Assembly: GCA_002189035.1 (NCBI GenBank)
Contig: NEEC01000480.1
Location: 1 to 43,301, forward strand
DNA length: 43,301 bases
Direction of reading: 5' to 3'
Origin: Utricularia gibba
Taxonomy: Eukaryota > Streptophyta > Magnoliopsida > Lamiales > Lentibulariaceae
Part shown: piece after piece, positions 13,727-28,071 of the stretch
Layout: each line of letters opens with the position of its first letter
How positions within the stretch are numbered: position 1 is the stretch's first letter
Notes under the pieces: model-generated
Databases searched by the model: none
Seen by the model: the letters and a program-made list of their open reading frames with translations, nothing else
Told to the model about the DNA's origin: nothing
Translations under genes and position numbers: made by a program

Positions 13727-14522
13727 GTCTCTACTATTTGATTCTTTTGCCTTGTATGTTGTTCGCATCAATTTCGAGAACATGAAGCACATTATTAAAT
13801 GCATGCCACGTGAGACACTTTTCGTTGTGGCTTGTTGTCCACAGTCGGACAAACGTAACTCCAAATTATAATACTTGGAGCTCGAAAAGGGCTTCCCAAC
13901 AGTGTGCTATGAAGAGCAAGGATCTGCATGTTATGCAAGAGGTGACCAGGATGTGCCGGGGTGCATGCATCGCATGACAGTGTTGGGATAAGTGATGCAC
14001 GAAATTCATGATGTAGCATGTGACTTTTTTCAACTTGATCGCATAGTAGATGAATTCTGACACCATATATTTGCGCTTGATGCCATTCCCGTATACCATG
14101 TCTCTAGTGGCTATTTGATTCTTTTGCCTTGTATGGAGAACATGAAGCACATTATTAAATGCAACCACGGAATGCCACGTGAGACAAATGGACAAACGTA
14201 ACTCCAATTATAATACTTGGAGCTCGAAAAGGGCTTCCCAACACAAGGATGCATGTTATGCAAGAGGTGCTTCGCTGTGCGACGTAGTCATTTCATTGCG
14301 CAGGGGCAGTGCAATTCATTAAAAATAAATATTTACGCATATCCAGACAATAAGTGATGCCACGAAATTCCTTCCAAATAGTACAATATGTTTTGATTGA
14401 TGCATTTAGTTGCTATGATACTTCTGATTCTTGATGCACCATTCCCGTATACCATGTCTCTAGTGGCTATTTGATTCTTTTGCCTTGCATTTTCGAGAAC
14501 ATGAAGCACATTATTAAATGCA
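13727..14522 (+). repeat. Damaged stretch: two heavily deleted monomers (27 and 28)
   Basis: The damage begins at the end of monomer 26 (GTGG lost near 13731) and runs to the start of monomer 29. Monomer 27 (13770-14134) is only about 365 bp and monomer 28 (14135-14488) about 354 bp. Each has lost many separate blocks of roughly 5-60 bp. In monomer 27 the stretch from the GCTTCGCGG region to the ATCCAGAG region is reduced to fragments around 13945-13980, and the T-rich half is cut near 14070-14085. In monomer 28 the segment between GAGACA and GGACAAACG is gone (around 14187). Retained blocks still match the family nearly perfectly, and normal copies resume at once on both sides. Confidence 0.85.
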
Positions 14523-17500
14523 AGGAATGCCACGTGAGACACTTTTCGTTGTGGCTTGTTTTTAATATGTCCACAGTTATCGGACAAACGTAACTCCAAA
14601 TTATAATACTTGGAGCTCGAAAAGGGCTTCCCAACATGTGCTATGAAGAGCAAGGATCTGCATGTTATGCAAGAGGTGCTTCGCGGACCAGGATGTGCGA
14701 CGTAGTCATTTCATTGCGCATCATCATTCGGGGTGCATCCTAAAAATCACACGTGCACGGATTCATTAAAAATAATATTTACGCATATCCAGAGTGTATA
14801 ACAGTGTTGGGATAAGTGATGCCACGAAATTCATGATGTAGCATGTGACTTTTTTCCAACTTGATCGCATAGTAGATGAATTCTGACACCATATGTTTTG
14901 GCTTTTGATTGATCATTTAGTTGCTATGATACTTCTGATTCTTGATGCACCATTCCCATACCATGTCTCTAGTGGCTATTTGATTCTTTTGCCTTGTATG
15001 TTGTTCGCATCAATTTCGAGAACATGAAGCACATTATTAAATGCAATCACCACGGAATGCCACGTGAACACTTTTCGTTGTGGCTTGTTTTAATATGTCC
15101 ACAGTTATCGGACAAACGTAACTCCAAATTATAATACTTGGAGCTCGAAAAGGGCTTCCCAACAGTGTGCTATGAAGAGCAAGGATCTGCATGTTATGCA
15201 AGAGGTGCTTCGCGGACCAGGATGTGCGACGTCATTCATTGCGCATCATCATTCGGGTGCATCCTAAAAATCACACGTGCACGGGATTCATTAAAAATAA
15301 ATATTTACGCATATCCAGAGTGTATAACAGTGTTGGGATAAGTGATGCGAAATTCATGATGTAGCATGTGACTTTTTTCCAACTTGATCGCATAGTAGAT
15401 GAATTCTGACACCATATGTTTTGGCTTTTGATTGATGCATTTAGTTGCTATGATACTTCTGATTCTTGATGCACCATTCCCGTATACCATGTCTCTAGTG
15501 GCTATTTGATTCTTTTGCCTTGTATGTTGTTCGCATCAATTTCGAGAACATGAAGCACATTATTAAATGCAGTCACCACGTGCCACGTGAGACACTTTTC
15601 GTTGTGGCTTGTTTTAATATGTCCACAGTTATCGGACAAACGTAACTCCAAATTATAATACTTGGAGCTCGAAAGGGCTTCCAACAGTGTGCTATGAAGA
15701 GCAAGGATCTGCATGTTATGCAAGAGGTGCTTCGCGGACCAGGATGTGCGACGTAGTCATTTCATTGCGCATCATCATTCGGGGTGCATCCTAAAAATCA
15801 CACGTGCGGATTCATTAAAAATAAATATTTACGCATATCCAGATTTATAACAGTGTTGGGATAAGTGATGCCACGAAATTCATGATGTAGCATGTGACTT
15901 TTTTCCAACTTGATCGCATAGTAGATGAATTCTGACACCATATGTTTTGGCTTTGATTGATGCATTTAGTTGCTATGATACTTCTGATTCTTGATGCACC
16001 ATTCCCGTATACCATGTCTCTAGTGGCTATTTGATTCTTTTGCCTTGTATGTTGTTCGCATCAATTTCGAGAACATGAAGCACATTATTAAATGCAGTCA
16101 CCACGAATGCCACGTGAGACACTTTCGTTGTGGCTTGTTTTTAATATGTCCACAGTTATCGGACAAACGTAACTCCAAATTATATACTTGGAGCTCGAAG
16201 GGCTTCCCAACAGTGTGCTATGAAGAGCAAGGATCTGCATGTTATGCAAGAGGTGCTTCGCGGACCAGGATGTGCGACGTAGTCATTTCATTGCGCATCA
16301 TCATTCGGGGTGCATCCTAAAAATCACACGTGCACGGATTCATTAAAAATAAATATTTACGCATATCCAGAGTGTATAACAGTGTTGGGATAAGTGATGC
16401 CACGAAATTCATGATTAGCATGTGACTTTTTTCCAACTTGATCGCATAGTCTGACACCATATGTTTTGGCTTTGATTGATGCATTTAGTTGCTATGATAC
16501 TTCTGATTCTTGATGCACCATTCCCGTATACCATGTCTCTAGTGGCTATTTGATTCTTTTGCCTTGTATGTTGTTCGCATCAATTTCGAGAACATGAAGC
16601 ACATTATTAAATGCATCACCACGGAATGCCACGTGAGACACTTTTCGTTGTGGCTTGTTTTAATATGTCCACAGTTATCGGACAAACGTAACTCCAATTA
16701 TAATACTTGGAGCTCGAAAAGGGCTTCCCAACATGTGCTATGAAGAGCAAGGATCTGCATGTTATGCAAGAGGTGCTTCGCGGACCAGGATGTGCGACGT
16801 AGTCATTTCATTGCGCATCATCATTCGGGTGCATCCTAAAAATCACACGTGCACGGATTCATTAAAAATAAATATTTACGCATATCCATAACAGTGTTGG
16901 GATAAGTGATGCACGAAATTCATGATGTAGCATGTGACTTTTTTCCAACTTGATCGCATAGTAGATGAATTCTGACACCATATGTTTGCTTTTGATTGAT
17001 GCATTTAGTTGCTATGATACTTCTGATTCTTGATGCACCATTCCCGTATACCATGTCTCTAGTGGCTATTTGATTCTTTTGCCTTGTATGTTGTTCGCAT
17101 CAATTTCGAGAACATGAAGCACATTATTAAATGCATCACCACGGAATGCCACGTGAGACACTTTGTTGTGGCTTGTTTTAATATGTCCACAGTTTCGGAC
17201 AAACGTAACTCCAAATTATAATACTTGGAGCTCGAAACCAACAGTGTGCTATGAAGAGCAAGGATCTGCATGTTATGCAAGAGGTGCTTCGCGGACCAGG
17301 ATGTGCGACGTAGTCATTTCATTGCGCATCATCATTCGGGTGCATCCTAAAAATCACACGTGCACGGATTCATTAAAAATAAATATTTACGCATATCCAG
17401 AATATAACAGTGTTGGGAAGTGATGCCGAAATTCATGATGTAGCATGTGACTTTTTTCCAACTTGATCGCATAGTAGATGACTGACACCATATGTTTTGG

Positions 17501-18019
17501 CTTTGATTGATGCATTTAGTTGCTATGATACTTCTGATTCTTGATGCACCATTCCCGTATACCATGTCTCTAGTGGCTATTTGATTCTTTTGCCTTGTAT
17601 GTTGTTCGCATCAATTTCGAGAACATGAAGCACATTATTAAATGCAGTCACCACGGAATGCCACGTATTTTCGTTGTGGCTTGTTTTTAATATGTCCACA
17701 GTTATCGGACAAACGTAACTCCAAATTATAATACTTGGAGCTCGAAAGGGCTTCCCAACAGTGTGCTATGAAGAGCAAGGATCTGCATGTTATGCAAGAG
17801 GTGCTTCGCGGACCAGGATGTGCGACGTAGTCATTTCATTGCGCATCATCATTCGGGGTGCATCCTAAAATCACACGTGCACGGGATTCATTATAAATAT
17901 TTACGCATATCCAGACAGTGTTGGGATAAGTGATGCACGAATTCATGATGTAGCATGTGACTTTTTCCAACTTGATCGCATAGTAGATGAATTCTGACAC
18001 CATATGTTTTGGCTTTGAT

Positions 18020-18161
18020 TGATGCATTTAGTTGCTATGATACTTCTGATTCTTGATGCACCATTCCCGTATACCATGTCTCTAGTGGCTATTTGATTCT
18101 TTTGCCTTGTATGTTGTTCGCATCAATTTCGAGAACATGAAGCACATTATTAAATGCATCA
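18020..18161. repeat. 11-bp inverted repeat across a monomer junction
   Basis: TGATGCATTTA at 18020-18030 and TAAATGCATCA at 18151-18161 are exact reverse complements, separated by 120 bp that span the junction of monomers 35 and 36. The same pair is exact at 16997-17007 and 17128-17138. In the majority form of the unit the right arm carries one extra G (TAAATGCAGTCA), giving a bulged match. The eight copies with ATGCATCACC have the perfect arm when the left neighbour has ATGCATTT. A role is not established. Confidence 0.5.
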
Positions 18162-19173
18162 CCACGGAATGCCACGTGAGACACTTTTCGTTGTGGCTTG
18201 TTTTTAATATGTCCACAGTTATCGGACAAACGTAACTCCAAATTATAATACTTGGAGCTCGAAAAGGGCTTCCCAACATGTGCTATGAAGAGCAAGGATC
18301 TGCATGTTATGCAAGAGGTGCTTCGCGGACCAGGATGTGCGACGTAGTCATTTCATGCGCATCATCATTCGGGTGCATCCTAAAAATCACACGTGCACGG
18401 ATTCATTAAAAATAAATATTTACGCATATCCAGTGTATAACAGGTTGGGATAAGTGATGCACGAAATTCATGATGTAGCATGTGACTTTTTTCCAACTTG
18501 ATCGCATAGTAGATGAATTCTGACACCATATGTTTTGGCTTTTGATTGATTCATTTAGTTGCTATGATACTTCTGATTCTTGATGCACCATTCCCGTATA
18601 CCATGTCTCTAGTGGCTATTTGATTCTTTTGCTTGTATGTTGTTCGCATCAATTTCGAGAACATGAAGCACATTATTAAATGCATCACCACGGAATGCCA
18701 CGTGAGACACTTTTCGTTGTGGCTTGTTTTAATATGTCCACAGTTATCGGACAAACGTAACTCCAAATTATATACTTGGAGCTCGAAAAGGGCTTCCCAA
18801 CAGTGCTATGAAGAGCAAGGATCTGCATGTTATGCAAGAGGTGCTTCGCGGACCAGGATGTGCGACGTCATTTCATTGCGCATCATCATTCGGGGTGCAT
18901 CCTAAAATCACACGTGCACGGATTCATTAAAATATATTTACGCATATCCAGAGTGTATAACAGTGTTGGGATAAGTGATGCCACGAAATTCATGATGTAG
19001 CATGTGACTTTTTTCCAACTTGATCGCATAGTAGATGAATTCTGACACCATATGTTTTGGCTTTTGATTGATGCATTTAGTTGCTATGATACTTCTGATT
19101 CTTGATGCACCATTCCCGTATACCATGTCTCTAGTGGCTATTTGATTCTTTTGCCTTGTATGTTGTTCGCATC

Positions 19174-19690
19174 AATTTCGAGAACATGAAGCACATTATT
19201 AAATGCAGTCACCACGGAAGCCACGTGAGACACTTTTCGTTGTGGCTTGTTTTTAATATGTCCACAGTTATCGGACAAACGTAACTCCAAATTATAATAC
19301 TTGGAGCTCGAAAAGGGCTTCCCAACAGTGTGCTATGAAGAGCAAGGATCTGCATGTTATGCAAGAGGTGCTTCGCGGACAGGATGTGCGACGTAGTCAT
19401 TTCATTGCGCATCATCATTCGGGGTGCATCCTAAAAATCACACGTGCACGGGATTCATTAAAAATAAATATTTACGCATATCCAGAGTGTATAACAGTGT
19501 TGGGATAAGTGATGCCACGAAATTCATGATGTAGCATGTGACTTTTTTCCAACTTGATCGCATAGTAGATGAATTCTGACACCATATGTTTTTGGCTTTT
19601 GATTGATTCATTTAGTTGCTATGATACTTCTGATTCTTGATGCACCATTCCCGTATACCATGTCTCTAGTGGCTATTTGATTCCCGCATC
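19174..19690 (+). repeat. Monomer 38 with ~17 bp loss at its right end
   Basis: The end of this unit reads GATTCCCGCATC at 19679-19690, so the T-rich stretch between GATTC and CGCATC of a full unit is missing. The copy also carries the GATTCATTT substitution near 19606. Everything else matches its neighbours. Confidence 0.8.
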
Positions 19691-22600
19691 AATTTCGAGA
19701 ACATGAAGCACATTATTAAATGCAATCACCACGGAATGCCACGTGAGACACTTTTCGTTGTGGCTTGTTTTTAATATGTCCACAGTTATCGGACAAACGT
19801 AACTCCAAATTATAATACTTGGAGCTCGAAAAGGGCTTCCCAACAGTGTGCTATGAAGAGCAAGGATCTGCATGTTATGCAAGAGGTGCTTCGCGGACCA
19901 GGATGTGCGACGTAGTCATTTCATTGCGCATCATCATTCGGGGTGCATCCTAAAAATCACACGTGCACGGGATTCATTAAAAATAAATTTTACGCATATC
20001 CAGAGTGTATAACAGTGTTGGGATAAGTGATGCCACGAAATTCATGATGTAGCATGTGACTTTTTTCCAATTGATCGCATAGTAGATGAATTCTGACACC
20101 ATATGTTTTGGCTGTTGATTGATGCATTTAGTTGCTATGATACTTCTGATTCTTGATGCACCATTCCCGTATACCATGTCTCTAGTGGCTATTTGATTCT
20201 TTTGCCTTGTATGTTGTTCGCATCAATTTCGAGAACATGAAGCACATTATTAAATGCAGTCACCACGGAATGCCACGTGAGACACTTTTCGTTGTGGCTT
20301 GTTTTTAATATGTCCACAGTTTCGGACAAACGTAACTCCAAATTATAATACTTGGAGCTCGAACCCAACAGTGTGCTATGAAGAGCAAGGATCTGCATGT
20401 TATGCAAGAGGTGCTTCGCGACCAGGATGTGCGACGTAGTCATTTCATTGCGCATCATCATTCGGGGTGCATCCTAAAAATCACACGTGCACGGGATTCA
20501 TTAAAAATAAATATTTACGCATATCCAGAGTGTATAACAGTGTTGGGATAAGTGATGCCACGAAATTCATGATGTAGCATGTGACTTTTTTCCAACTTGA
20601 TCGCATAGTAGATGAATTCTGACACCATATGTTTTGGCTTTTGATTGATGCATTTAGTTGCTATGATACTTCTGATTCTTGATGCACCATTCCCGTATAC
20701 CATGTCTCTAGTGGCTATTTGATTCTTTTCCTTGTATGTTTTCGCATCAATTTCGAGAACATGAAGCACATTATTAAATGCATCACCACGGAATGCCACG
20801 TGAGACACTTTTCGTTGTGGCTTGTTTTTAATATGTCCACAGTTATCGGACAAACGTAACTCCAAATTATAATACTTGGAGCTCGAAAAGGGCTTCCCAA
20901 CACTGTGCTATGAAGAGCAAGGATCTGCATGTTATGCAAGAGGTGCTTCGCGGACCAGGATGTGCGACGTAGTCATTTCATTGCGCATCATCATCGGGTG
21001 CATCCTAAAAATCACACGTGCACGGATTCATTAAAAATAAATATTTACGCATATCCAGAGTGTATAACAGTGTTGGGATAAGTGATGCCACGAAATTCAT
21101 GATGTAGCATGTGACTTTTTTCCAACTTGATCGCATAGTAGATGAATTCTGACACCATATGTTTTGGCTTTTGATTGATTCATTTAGTTGCTATGATACT
21201 TCTGATTCTTGATGCACCATTCCCGTATACCATGTCTCTAGTGGCTATTTGATTCTTTTGCCTTGTATGTTGTTCGCATCAATTTCGAGAACATGAAGCA
21301 CATTATTAAATGCAGCACCACGGAATGCCACGTGAGACACTTTCGTTGTGGCTTGTTTTAATATGTCCACAGTTATCGGACAAACGTAACTCCAAATTAT
21401 AATACTTGGAGCTCGAAAAGGGCTTCCCAACAGTGTGCTATGAAGAGCAAGGATCTGCATGTTATGCAAGAGGTGCTTCGCGGACCAGGATGTGCGACGT
21501 AGTCATTTCATTGCGCATCATCATTCGGGGTGCATCCTAAAAATCACACGTGCACGGGATTCATTAAAAATAAATATTTACGCATATCCAGAGTGTATAA
21601 CAGTGTTGGGATAAGTGATGCCACGAAATTCATGATGTAGCATGTGACTTTTTTCCAACTTGATCGCATAGTAGATGAATTCTGACACCATATGTTTTGA
21701 TTGATGCATTTAGTTGCTATGATACTTCTGATTCTTGATGCACCATTCCCGTATACCATGTCTCTAGTGGCTATTTGATTCTTTGCCTTGTATGTTGTTC
21801 GCATCAATTTCGAGAACATGAAGCACATTATTAAATGCAGTCACCACGGAATGCCACGTGAGACACTTTTCGTTGTGGCTTGTTTTTAATATGTCCACAG
21901 TTTCGGACAAACGTAACTCCAAATTATAATACTTGGAGCTCGAAAAGGGCTTCCCAACAGTGCTATGAAGAGCAAGGATCTGCATGTTATGCAAGAGGTG
22001 CTTCGCGGACCAGGATGTGCGACGTAGTCATTTCATTGCGCATCATCATTCGGGGTGCATCCTAAAAATCACACGTGCACGGATTCATTAAAAATAAATA
22101 TTTACGCATATCCAGAGTGTATAACAGTGTTGGGATAAGTGATGCACGAAATTCATGATGTAGCATGTGACTTTTTTCCAACTTGATCGCATAGTAGATG
22201 AATTCTGACACCATATGTTTTGGCTTTTTGATTGATGCATTTAGTTGCTATGATACTTCTGATTCTTGATGCACCATTCCCGTATACCATGTCTCTAGTG
22301 GCTATTTGATTCTTTTGCCTTGTATGTTGTTCGCATCAATTTCGAGAACATGAAGCACATTATTTAAATCACCACGGAATGCCACGTGAGACACTTTTCG
22401 TTGTGGCTTGTTTTTAATATGTCCACAGTTATCGGACAAACGTAACTCCAAATTATAATACTTGGAGCTCGAAAGGGCTTCCCAACAGTGTGCTATGAAG
22501 AGCAAGGATCTGCATGTTATGCAAGAGGTGCTTCGCGGACCAGGATGCGACGTAGTCATTTCATTGCGCATCATCATTCGGGGTGCATCTAAAAATCACA

Positions 22601-25600
22601 CGTGCACGGATTCATTAAAAATAAATATTTACGCATATCCAGAGTGTATAACAGTGTTGGGATAAGTGATGCCACGAAATTCATGATGTAGCATGTGACT
22701 TTTTTCCAACTTGATCGCATAGTAGATGAATTCTGACACCATATGTTTTGGCTTTTGATTGATGCATTTAGTTGCTATGATACTTCTGATTCTTGATGCA
22801 CCATTCCCGTATACCATGTCTCTAGTGGCTATTTGATTCTTTTGCCTTGTATGTTTTCGCATCAATTTCGAGAACATGAAGCACATTATTAAATGCAGTC
22901 ACCACGGAATGCCACGTGAACACTTTTCGTTGTGGCTTTTTTAATATGTCCACAGTTATCGGACAAACGTAACTCCAAATTATAATACTTGGAGCTCGAA
23001 AAGGGCTTCCCAACAGTGTGCTATGAAGAGCAAGGATCTGCATGTTATGCAAGAGGTGCTTCGCGGACCAGGATGTGCGACGTAGTCATTTCATTGCGCA
23101 TCATCATTCGGGGTGCATCCTAAAAATCACACGTGCACGGATTCATTAAAAATAAATATTTACGCATATCCAGAATAACAGTGTTGGGATAAGTGATGCC
23201 ACGAAATTCATGATGTAGCATGTGACTTTTTTCCAACTTGATCGCATAGTAGATGAATTCTGACACCATATGTTTTGGCTTTTGATTGATGCATTTAGTT
23301 GCTATGATACTTCTGATTCTTGATGCACCATTCCCGTATACCATGTCTCTAGTGGCTATTTGATTCTTTTGCCTTGTATGTTGTTCGCATCAATTTCGAG
23401 AACATGAAGCACATTATTAAATGCAGTCACCACGGAATGCCACGTGAGACACTTTTCGTTGTGGCTTGTTTTAATATGTCCACAGTTATCGGACAAACGT
23501 AACTCCAAATTATAATACTTGGAGCTCGAAAAGGGCTTCCCAACAGTGTGCTATGAAGAGCAAGGATCTGCATGTTATGCAAGAGGTGCTTCGCGGACCA
23601 GGATGTGCGACGTAGTCATTTCATTGCGCATCATCATTCGGGGTGCATCCTAAAAATCACACGTGCACGGATTCATTAAAAATAAATATTTACGCATATC
23701 CAGAGTGTATAACAGTGTTGGGATAAGTGATGCACGAAATTCATGATGTAGCATGTGACTTTTTTTCCAACTTGATCGCATAGTAGATGAATTCTGACAC
23801 CATATGTTTTGGCTTTTGATTGATGCATTTAGTTGCTATGATACTTCTGATTCTTGATGCACCATTCCCGTATACCATGTCTCTAGTGGCTATTTGATTC
23901 TTTTGCCTTGTATGTTGTTCGCATCAATTTCGAGAACATGAAGCACATTATTAAATGCAGTCACCACGGAATGCCACGTGAGACACTTTTCGTTGTGGCT
24001 TTTTTTAATATGTCCACAGTTATCGGACAAACGTAACTCCAAATTATAATACTTGGAGCTCGAAAAGGGCTTCCCAACAGTGTGCTATGAAGAGCAAGGA
24101 TCTGCATGTTATGCAAGAGGTGCTTCGCGGACCAGGATGTGCGACGTAGTCATTTCATTGCGCATCATCATTCGGGGTGCATCCTAAAAATCACACGTGC
24201 ACGGGATTCATTAAAAATAAATATTTACGCATATCCAGAGTGTATACAGTGTTGGGATAAGTGATGCCACGAAATTCATGATGTAGCATGTGACTTTTTT
24301 CCAACTTGATCGCATAGTAGATGAATTTGACACCATATGTTTTGGCTTTTGATTGATGCATTTAGTTGCTATGATACTTCTGATTCTTGATGCACCATTC
24401 CCGTATACCATGTCTCTAGTGGCTATTTGATTCTTTTGCCTTGTATGCATCAATTTCGAGAACGAAGCACATTATTAAATGCAGTCACCACGGAATGCAC
24501 GTGAGACACTTTTCGTTGTGGCTTGTTTTTAATATGTCCACAGTTATCGGACAAACGTAACTCCAAATTATAATACTTGGAGCTCGAAAAGGCTTCCACA
24601 GTGTGCTATGAAGAGCAAGGATCTGCATGTTATGCAAGAGGTGCTTCGCGGACCAGGATGTGCGACGTAGTCATTTCATTGCGCATCATCATTCGGGTGC
24701 ATCCTAAAAATCACACGTGCACGGATTCATTAAAAATAAATATTTACGCATATCCAGAGTGTATAACAGTGTTGGGATAAGTGATGCCACGAAATTCATG
24801 ATGTAGCATGTGACTTTTTTCCAACTTGATCGCATAGTAGATGAATTCTGACACCATATGTTTTGGCTTTTGATTGATGCATTTAGTTGCTATGATACTT
24901 CTGATTCTTGATGCACCATTCCCGTATACCATGTCTCTCTATTTGATTCTTGCCTTGTATGTTGTTCGCATCAATTTCGAGAACATGAAGCACATTATTA
25001 AATGCAGTCACCACGGAATGCCACGTGAGACACTTTTCGTTGTGGCTTGTTTTTAATATGTCCACAGTTATCGACAAACGTAACTCCAAATTATAATACT
25101 TGGAGCTCGAAAAGGGCTTCCCAACAGTGTGCTATGAAGAGCAAGGATCTGCATGTTATGCAAAGGTGCTTCGCGGACCAGGATGTGCGACGTAGTCATT
25201 TCATTGCGCATCATCATTCGGGGCATCCTAAAAATCACACGTGCACGGGATTCATTAAAAATAAATATTTACGCATATCCAGAGTGTATAACAGTGTTGG
25301 GATAAGTGATGCCACGAAATTCATGATGTAGCATGTGACTTTTTTCCAACTTGATCGCATAGTAGATGAATTCTGACACCATATGTTTTGGCTTTGATTG
25401 ATGCATTTAGTTGCTATGATACTTCTGATTCTTGATGCACCATTCCCGTATACCATGTCTCTAGTGGCTATTTGATTCTTTTGCCTTGTATGTTGTTCGC
25501 ATCAATTTCGAGAACATGAAGCACATTATTAAATGCAGTCACCACGGAATGCCACGTGAGACACTTTTCGTTGTGGCTTGTTTTAATATCACAGTTACGG

Positions 25601-27597
25601 ACAAACGTAACTCCAAATTATAATACTTGGAGCTCGAAAAGGGCTTCCAACAGTGTGCTATGAAGAGCAAGGATCTGCATGTTATGCAAGAGGTGCTTCG
25701 CGGACCAGGATGTGCGACGTAGTCATTTCATTGCGCATCATCATTCGGGGTGCATCCTAAAAATCACACGTGCACGGGATTCATTAAAAATAAATATTTA
25801 CGCATATCCAGAGTGTATAACAGTGTTGGGATAAGTGATGCCACGAAATTCATGATGTAGCATGTGACTTTTTTCCAACTTGATCGCATAGTAGATGAAT
25901 TCTGACACCATATGTTTTGGCTTTTGATTGATGCATTTAGTTGCTATGATACTTCTGATTCTTGATGCACCATTCCCGTATACCATGTCTCTAGTGGCTA
26001 TTTGATTCTTTTGCCTTGTATGTTTCGCATCAATTCGAGAACATGAAGCACATTATTAAATGCAGTCACCACGGAATGCACGTGAGACACTTTTCGTTGT
26101 GGCTTGTTTTTAATATGTCCACAGTTATCGGACAAACGTAACTCCAAATTATAATACTTGGAGCTCGAAAGGGCTTCCCAACAGTGTGCTATGAAGAGCA
26201 AGGATCTGCATGTTATGCAAGAGGTGCTTCGCGACCAGGATGTGCGACGTAGTCATTTCATTGCGCATCATCATTCGGGGTGCATCCTAAAAATCACACG
26301 TGCACGGGATTCATTAAAAATAAATATTTACGCATATCCAGAGTGTATAACAGTGTTGGATAAGTGATGCACGAAATTCATGATGTAGCATGTGACTTTT
26401 TTCCAACTTGATCGCATAGTAGATGAATTCTGACACCATGTTTTGGCTTTGATTGATGCATTTAGTTGCTATGATACTTCTGATTCTTGATGCACCCCAT
26501 ACCCATGTCTCTAGTGGCTATTTGATTCTTTTGCCTTGTATGTTTTGCATCAATTCGAGAACATGAAGCACATTATTAATGCCACCACGAATGCACGTGA
26601 GACACTTTTCGTTGTGGCTTGTTTTAATATGTCCACAGTTATCGGACAAACGTAACTCCAAATTATAATACTTGGAGCTCGAAAAGGGCTTCCAACAGTG
26701 TGCTATGAAGAGCAAGGATCTGCATGTTATGCAAGGGTGCTTCGCGGACCAGGATGTGCGACGTAGTCATTTCATTGCGCATCATCATTCGGGGTGCATC
26801 CTAAAAATCACACGTGCACGGATTCATTAAAAATAAATATTTACGCATATCCAGAGTGTATAACAGTGTTGGGATAAGTGATGCCACGAAATTCATGATG
26901 TAGCATGTGACTTTTTTCCAACTTGATCGCATAGTAGATGAATTCTGACACCATATGTTTTGGCTTTTTGATTGATTCATTTAGTTGCTATGATACTTCT
27001 GATTCTTGATGCACCATTCCCATACCATGTCTCTAGTGGCTATTTGATTCTTTTGCCTTGTATGTTGTTCGCATCAATTTCGAGAACATGAAGCACATTA
27101 TTAAATGCAGTCACCACGGAATGCCACGTGAGACACTTTCGTTGTGGCTTTTTTAATATGTCCACAGTTATCGGACAAACGTAACTCCAAATTATAATAC
27201 TTGGAGCTCGAAAAGGGCTTCCCAACAGTGTGCTATGAAGAGCAAGGATCTGCATGTTATGCAAGAGGTGCTTCGCGGACCAGGATGTGCGACGTAGTCA
27301 TTTCATTGCGCATCATCATTCGGGCATCCTAAAAATCACACGTGCACGGATTCATTAAAAATAAATATTTACGCATATCCAGAGTGTATAAACAGTGTTG
27401 GGATAAGTGATGCACGAAATCATGATGTAGCATGTGACTTTTTCCAACTTGATCGCATAGTAGATGAATTCTGACACCATATGTTTTGGCTTTGATTGAT
27501 GCATTTAGTTGCTATGATACTTCTGATTCTTGATGCACCATATATACCATGTCTCTAGTGGCTATTTGATTCTTTTGCCTTGTATGTTGTTCGCATC

Positions 27598-28071
27598 AAT
27601 TTCGAGAACATGAAACATTCACACGTTTTTACCACAGTTATCGGACAAACGTAACTCCAAATTATAATACTTGGAGCTCGAAAAGGGCTTCCCAACAGTG
27701 TGCTATGAAGAGCAAGGATCTGCATTATGCAAGAGGTGCTTCGCGGACCAGGATGTGCGACGTAGTCATTTCATTGCGCATCATCATTCGGGTGCATCCT
27801 AAAAATCACACGTGCACGGGATTCATTAAAAATAAATATTTACGCATATCCAGAGTGTATAACAGTGTTGGGATAAGTGATGCCACGAAATTCATGATGT
27901 AGCATGACTTTTTTCCAACTTGATCGCATAGTAGATGAATTCTGACACCATATGTTTTGGCTTTGATTGATGCATTTAGTTGCTATGATACTTCTGATTC
28001 TTGATGCACCATTCCCGTATACCATGTCTCTAGTGGCTATTTGATTCTTTTGCCTTGTATTTGTTCGCATC
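27598..28071 (+). repeat. Monomer 54, short copy (474 bp) with ~55 bp net loss near its start
   Basis: Between GAACATGAA and CCACAGTTATCGG (about 27606-27641) this copy has about 44 bases where a full unit has about 99. The remnant keeps scattered pieces of the missing segment (ACATT, CACACG, TTTTTA), so it is not one simple deletion. The mosaic resembles the damaged stretch at 13.7-14.5 kb. The remainder of the copy is normal. Confidence 0.85.

Larger units (their letters stand above)
1..13769 (+). repeat. Left block: satellite monomers 1-26
   Basis: Monomer starts read in this block: 1, 537, 1068, 1596, 2127, 2662, 3195, 3727, 4257, 4789, 5308, 5836, 6369, 6904, 7431, 7961, 8494, 9028, 9561, 10088, 10610, 11135, 11667, 12197, 12724 and 13246. 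Lengths run from 519 to 536 bp, and the first nine copies average about 532 bp, the longest and most regular stretch of the window. Most copies carry GTGGCTTG before the T run near base 75 of the unit; monomers 15 and 24 lack that G. Three copies (1, 7 and 9) read AACACTGTG instead of AACAGTGTG near base 155. Otherwise copies differ mainly by one-base losses in short runs. Confidence 0.95.
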
